From: Paludibacteraceae bacterium
Lineage (GTDB): Bacteria; Bacteroidota; Bacteroidia; Bacteroidales; Paludibacteraceae
Reading direction: 5' to 3'
Length of the DNA stretch: 43,137 nt
NCBI GenBank assembly: GCA_017509715.1
Contig: JAFWOU010000041.1
Location: forward strand, 1 to 43,137
Under the pieces are notes generated by a model. That model saw nothing but the letters and a program-made list of their open reading frames with translations, did no database searches and was not told the DNA's origin. Of this stretch, positions 42,076 to 43,137 are shown piece by piece. Within the stretch, counting starts at the first letter, position 1, and each line of letters opens with the position of its first letter. The position numbers and the translations under genes are program-made.

Positions 42076-42785
42076 TGTGGCGTTGGCGTTTCATATGGTT
42101 ATGGATAGTCATGAGCGTATCAGTCGGTACGCTCATGGCTGCCAAGCCGCGTACTACTACGGTCGTTGTGCATGATACGGTATACGTGCCGCAGTACGTC
42201 TATGTCCACGATACGATCGTTATCTGTCCCGACCTGGAGGAGATGATGTTCGACATCGATGCCATGGACCTGACCGACGCCCAGAAGGACAGCTTGCTCG
42301 ATGAGATAGTGAGCGATCTGGAAGCCGCTTTGGCCATGGAGGACAGCCTGTATGCCGATTCGTTGGCGCGGCTCAATCCCGAACCCATGGACGGCTCTAC
42401 GGCCGATCAGCTGATAGCTTATGCCAAGCGCTATATAGGTCGTCCGTACGTATACGGCGCCGGTGGACCTAAGTCGTTCGACTGCTCCGGATTCACATCC
42501 TACGTCTTCCGTCATGTGGGTATCCATCTCACGCGTACTTCGTCCGGCCAGAGCCAGCAGGCACGCCGTATCCGTGGCGGATTCCGCAACCTGCGCAAGG
42601 GTGATTTGGTCTTCTTCGGACGTCGCAACCGACATACCGTAGGCCATGTGGGTATCGTCATCTCGGCTACCGACACCGACTTTACCTTCATCCATGCGGC
42701 CGTACATTCCGGCATCACGATCTCCCACTACCATGAGCGTTATTACCGCTCGTGCTACATGTTTGCAGGCCGTATTTTGCCGTAG
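42072..42785 (+). CDS. NlpC/P60 (C40) peptidoglycan hydrolase
   Basis: The 237-residue protein has an N-terminal hydrophobic export segment (residues ~5-23), a short linker with VYVPQYVYVHD, and a C-terminal NlpC/P60 domain from about residue 110. The catalytic Cys is in FDCSGFTSYVF (Cys138), the His in TVGHVGIVIS (His192), and a third polar residue in FIHAAVHSG (His208). Such enzymes cut D-Glu-meso-diaminopimelate bonds in cell-wall peptides. It is coupled to the Ser/Thr-rich lipoprotein, so the two may act together at the wall. Confidence 0.92.
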   Translation: MMWRWRFIWLWIVMSVSVGTLMAAKPRTTTVVVHDTVYVPQYVYVHDTIVICPDLEEMMFDIDAMDLTDAQKDSLLDEIVSDLEAALAMEDSLYADSLARLNPEPMDGSTADQLIAYAKRYIGRPYVYGAGGPKSFDCSGFTSYVFRHVGIHLTRTSSGQSQQARRIRGGFRNLRKGDLVFFGRRNRHTVGHVGIVISATDTDFTFIHAAVHSGITISHYHERYYRSCYMFAGRILP

Positions 42786-42839
42786 AGTAGGGGATCTACC
42801 TGCTTTTTTACACTTTTTTCAAAAAAAAACACGCAAAAA

Positions 42840-42871
42840 TTTGCGTATGTCAGAAAAAAGCAGTACCTTTG
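42840..42871 (+). promoter_or_regulatory. Promoter of the tRNA-His gene
   Basis: TTTG at 42840-42843, 20-base spacer CGTATGTCAG plus A run, TACCTTTG at 42864-42871, then CACCCGCTTTTGG. Confidence 0.85.
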
Positions 42872-42888
42872 CACCCGCTTTTGGAGAT

Positions 42889-42916
42889 CTGAATGCTGAA
42901 TTCTGAATTCTGAAAG
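42889..42916. repeat. Period-7 repeat array in the tRNA-His leader
   Basis: Four heptamers: CTGAATG, CTGAATT twice, CTGAAAG. It lies between the expected transcription start and the tRNA 5' end at 42924. Confidence 0.85.
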
Positions 42917-42923
42917 CTTAAAT

Positions 42924-42977
42924 GGTGGTCTTAGCTCAGTTGGCAGAGCATCGGATTGTGGTTCCGAGTGTCGTGGG
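42924..42977 (+). pseudogene. Interrupted tRNA-His (anticodon GTG)
   Basis: The extra 5' G (42924), acceptor half GTGGTCT, TA, D-arm with AGTTGGCA, anticodon stem TCGGA/TCCGA around loop TTGTGGT, variable loop and the 5' T-stem strand GTGGG (42973-42977) are all present and normal. The expected T loop TTCGAGT, the pairing strand CCCAC and the 3' acceptor half AGACCAC are missing; GAGCTTAAGACG follows instead. The promoter and leader are intact. The best reading is insertion of an element into the T arm, or an assembly break there. Confidence 0.85.
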
Positions 42978-42997
42978 GAGCTTAAGACGAAAACTCT

Positions 42998-43030
42998 AAT
43001 CCGTTGTAACTGAATAAGTTACGGCGGATT
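42998..43030. repeat. Inverted repeat next to the tRNA-His break
   Basis: AATCCGTTGTAACT and AGTTACGGCGGATT pair over 14 positions (two G-U) with loop GAATA. It could be a terminator or a recombinase site. Confidence 0.75.
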
Positions 43031-43041
43031 TTCGGTTAAAG

Positions 43042-43063
43042 TGTCCCGAAAATGTCCCGAAAA
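43042..43063. repeat. 11-base tandem direct repeat
   Basis: TGTCCCGAAAA occurs twice head to tail (43042-43052 and 43053-43063), 12 bases past the inverted repeat. Confidence 0.85.
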
Positions 43064-43137
43064 TTTGATTAAAAAATTCGGGCAAAAAAAAGCACAAAAG
43101 CACTAAAATATCTGGCATAGTAACTCTGTTTTTCGGC

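Larger units (their letters stand above)
42978..43137 (+). mobile_element. Presumed end of an integrated element
   Basis: From 42978 the DNA is unlike the rest of the window: AT rich, with no coding frame and dense repeats. It has a 14-base inverted repeat (42998-43011 with 43017-43030, two G-U pairs), an 11-base tandem duplication TGTCCCGAAAA (43042-43063), and CCCGAA/TTCGGG arms around 43057-43083. Such clustered repeats at a tRNA junction are typical of recombinase-binding sites. No integrase gene is inside the window, so the identity of the element is inferred. Confidence 0.5.

Noticed and set aside
42786..42830. Terminator after the NlpC/P60 gene
   Set aside because: Only a four-base GTAG/CTAC stem precedes the T run; too weak to call.
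43031..43137. Minus-strand open frame at the right edge as an integrase tail
   Set aside because: The translation is Phe-rich, low in complexity and lacks any recombinase residues I could identify.

Overview
The window is a piece of a Bacteroidota genome, almost certainly order Bacteroidales; the species cannot be fixed from the sequence. The evidence is the promoters (TTTG, a spacer of 20, then TANNTTTG), the 29-residue bS22-like protein beside an HU gene and an RNase E/G gene, many short lipoproteins with N-terminal lipoboxes, dipeptidyl peptidase IV and S9 peptidases, a FatA-type acyl-ACP thioesterase, a ribonucleotide-reductase-like (NrdJ) domain, and the gmd-fcl pair. Coding DNA is fairly GC rich, while promoter regions are very AT rich. 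Both ends look like junctions. At the left, only the last ~85 codons of a methylmalonyl-CoA mutase remain, abutting an open frame on the other strand. At the right, a tRNA-His gene breaks off in its T arm and runs into non-tRNA sequence that resembles a mobile-element end.

Layout. 1-1000: mutase remnant, bidirectional terminator, small lipoprotein. 1121-3621: iron-sulfur flavoprotein-like reductase, YqeY-like protein, tryptophanase. 3791-6530: acyl-CoA ligase and mnmA. 6656-10180: SGNH hydrolase, MBOAT acyltransferase and DHHW-motif protein, an O-acetylation module. 10155-11189 (-): mutY. 11365-13439: HU, bS22-like protein, RNase G. 13487-16862 (-): S9 peptidase, acyl-ACP thioesterase, stand-alone NrdJ C-terminal-like domain. 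16958-18364: beta-CASP metallo-hydrolase. 18406-18480 (-): tRNA-Pro behind a structured leader. 18700-19950: exported InlB-repeat-like protein. 20028-26067: DPP IV, ROK glucokinase, polysaccharide deacetylase, Ig-like lipoprotein, PnuC. 26027-31862 (-): prfB, C1 peptidase, YigZ-like protein, acyltransferase, coaD, S41 protease. 32053-35909: gmd, fcl and two lipoproteins. 36081-42785: rimP-nusA-infB, then a Ser/Thr-rich lipoprotein and an NlpC/P60 hydrolase. 42924-43137: broken tRNA-His and presumed element end.

Genes that work together: gmd and fcl make GDP-L-fucose; the 6656-10180 trio probably O-acetylates an exported glycan; rimP, nusA and infB form the classical ribosome maturation/elongation/initiation operon; several secreted peptidases plus tryptophanase suggest peptide and amino-acid use.

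The two signals that ordinary annotation would miss are non-coding. First, thirteen promoters share an extended motif; twelve have exactly 20 bases between TTTG and TANNTTTG, and one divergent pair shares a perfect 16-base palindrome as its upstream box. Second, short degenerate tandem arrays, nine with period 7 and one each with periods 8 and 9, sit in the spacers next to start and stop codons, with one array translated inside rimP and another covering the stop of a shortened yigZ-like gene.
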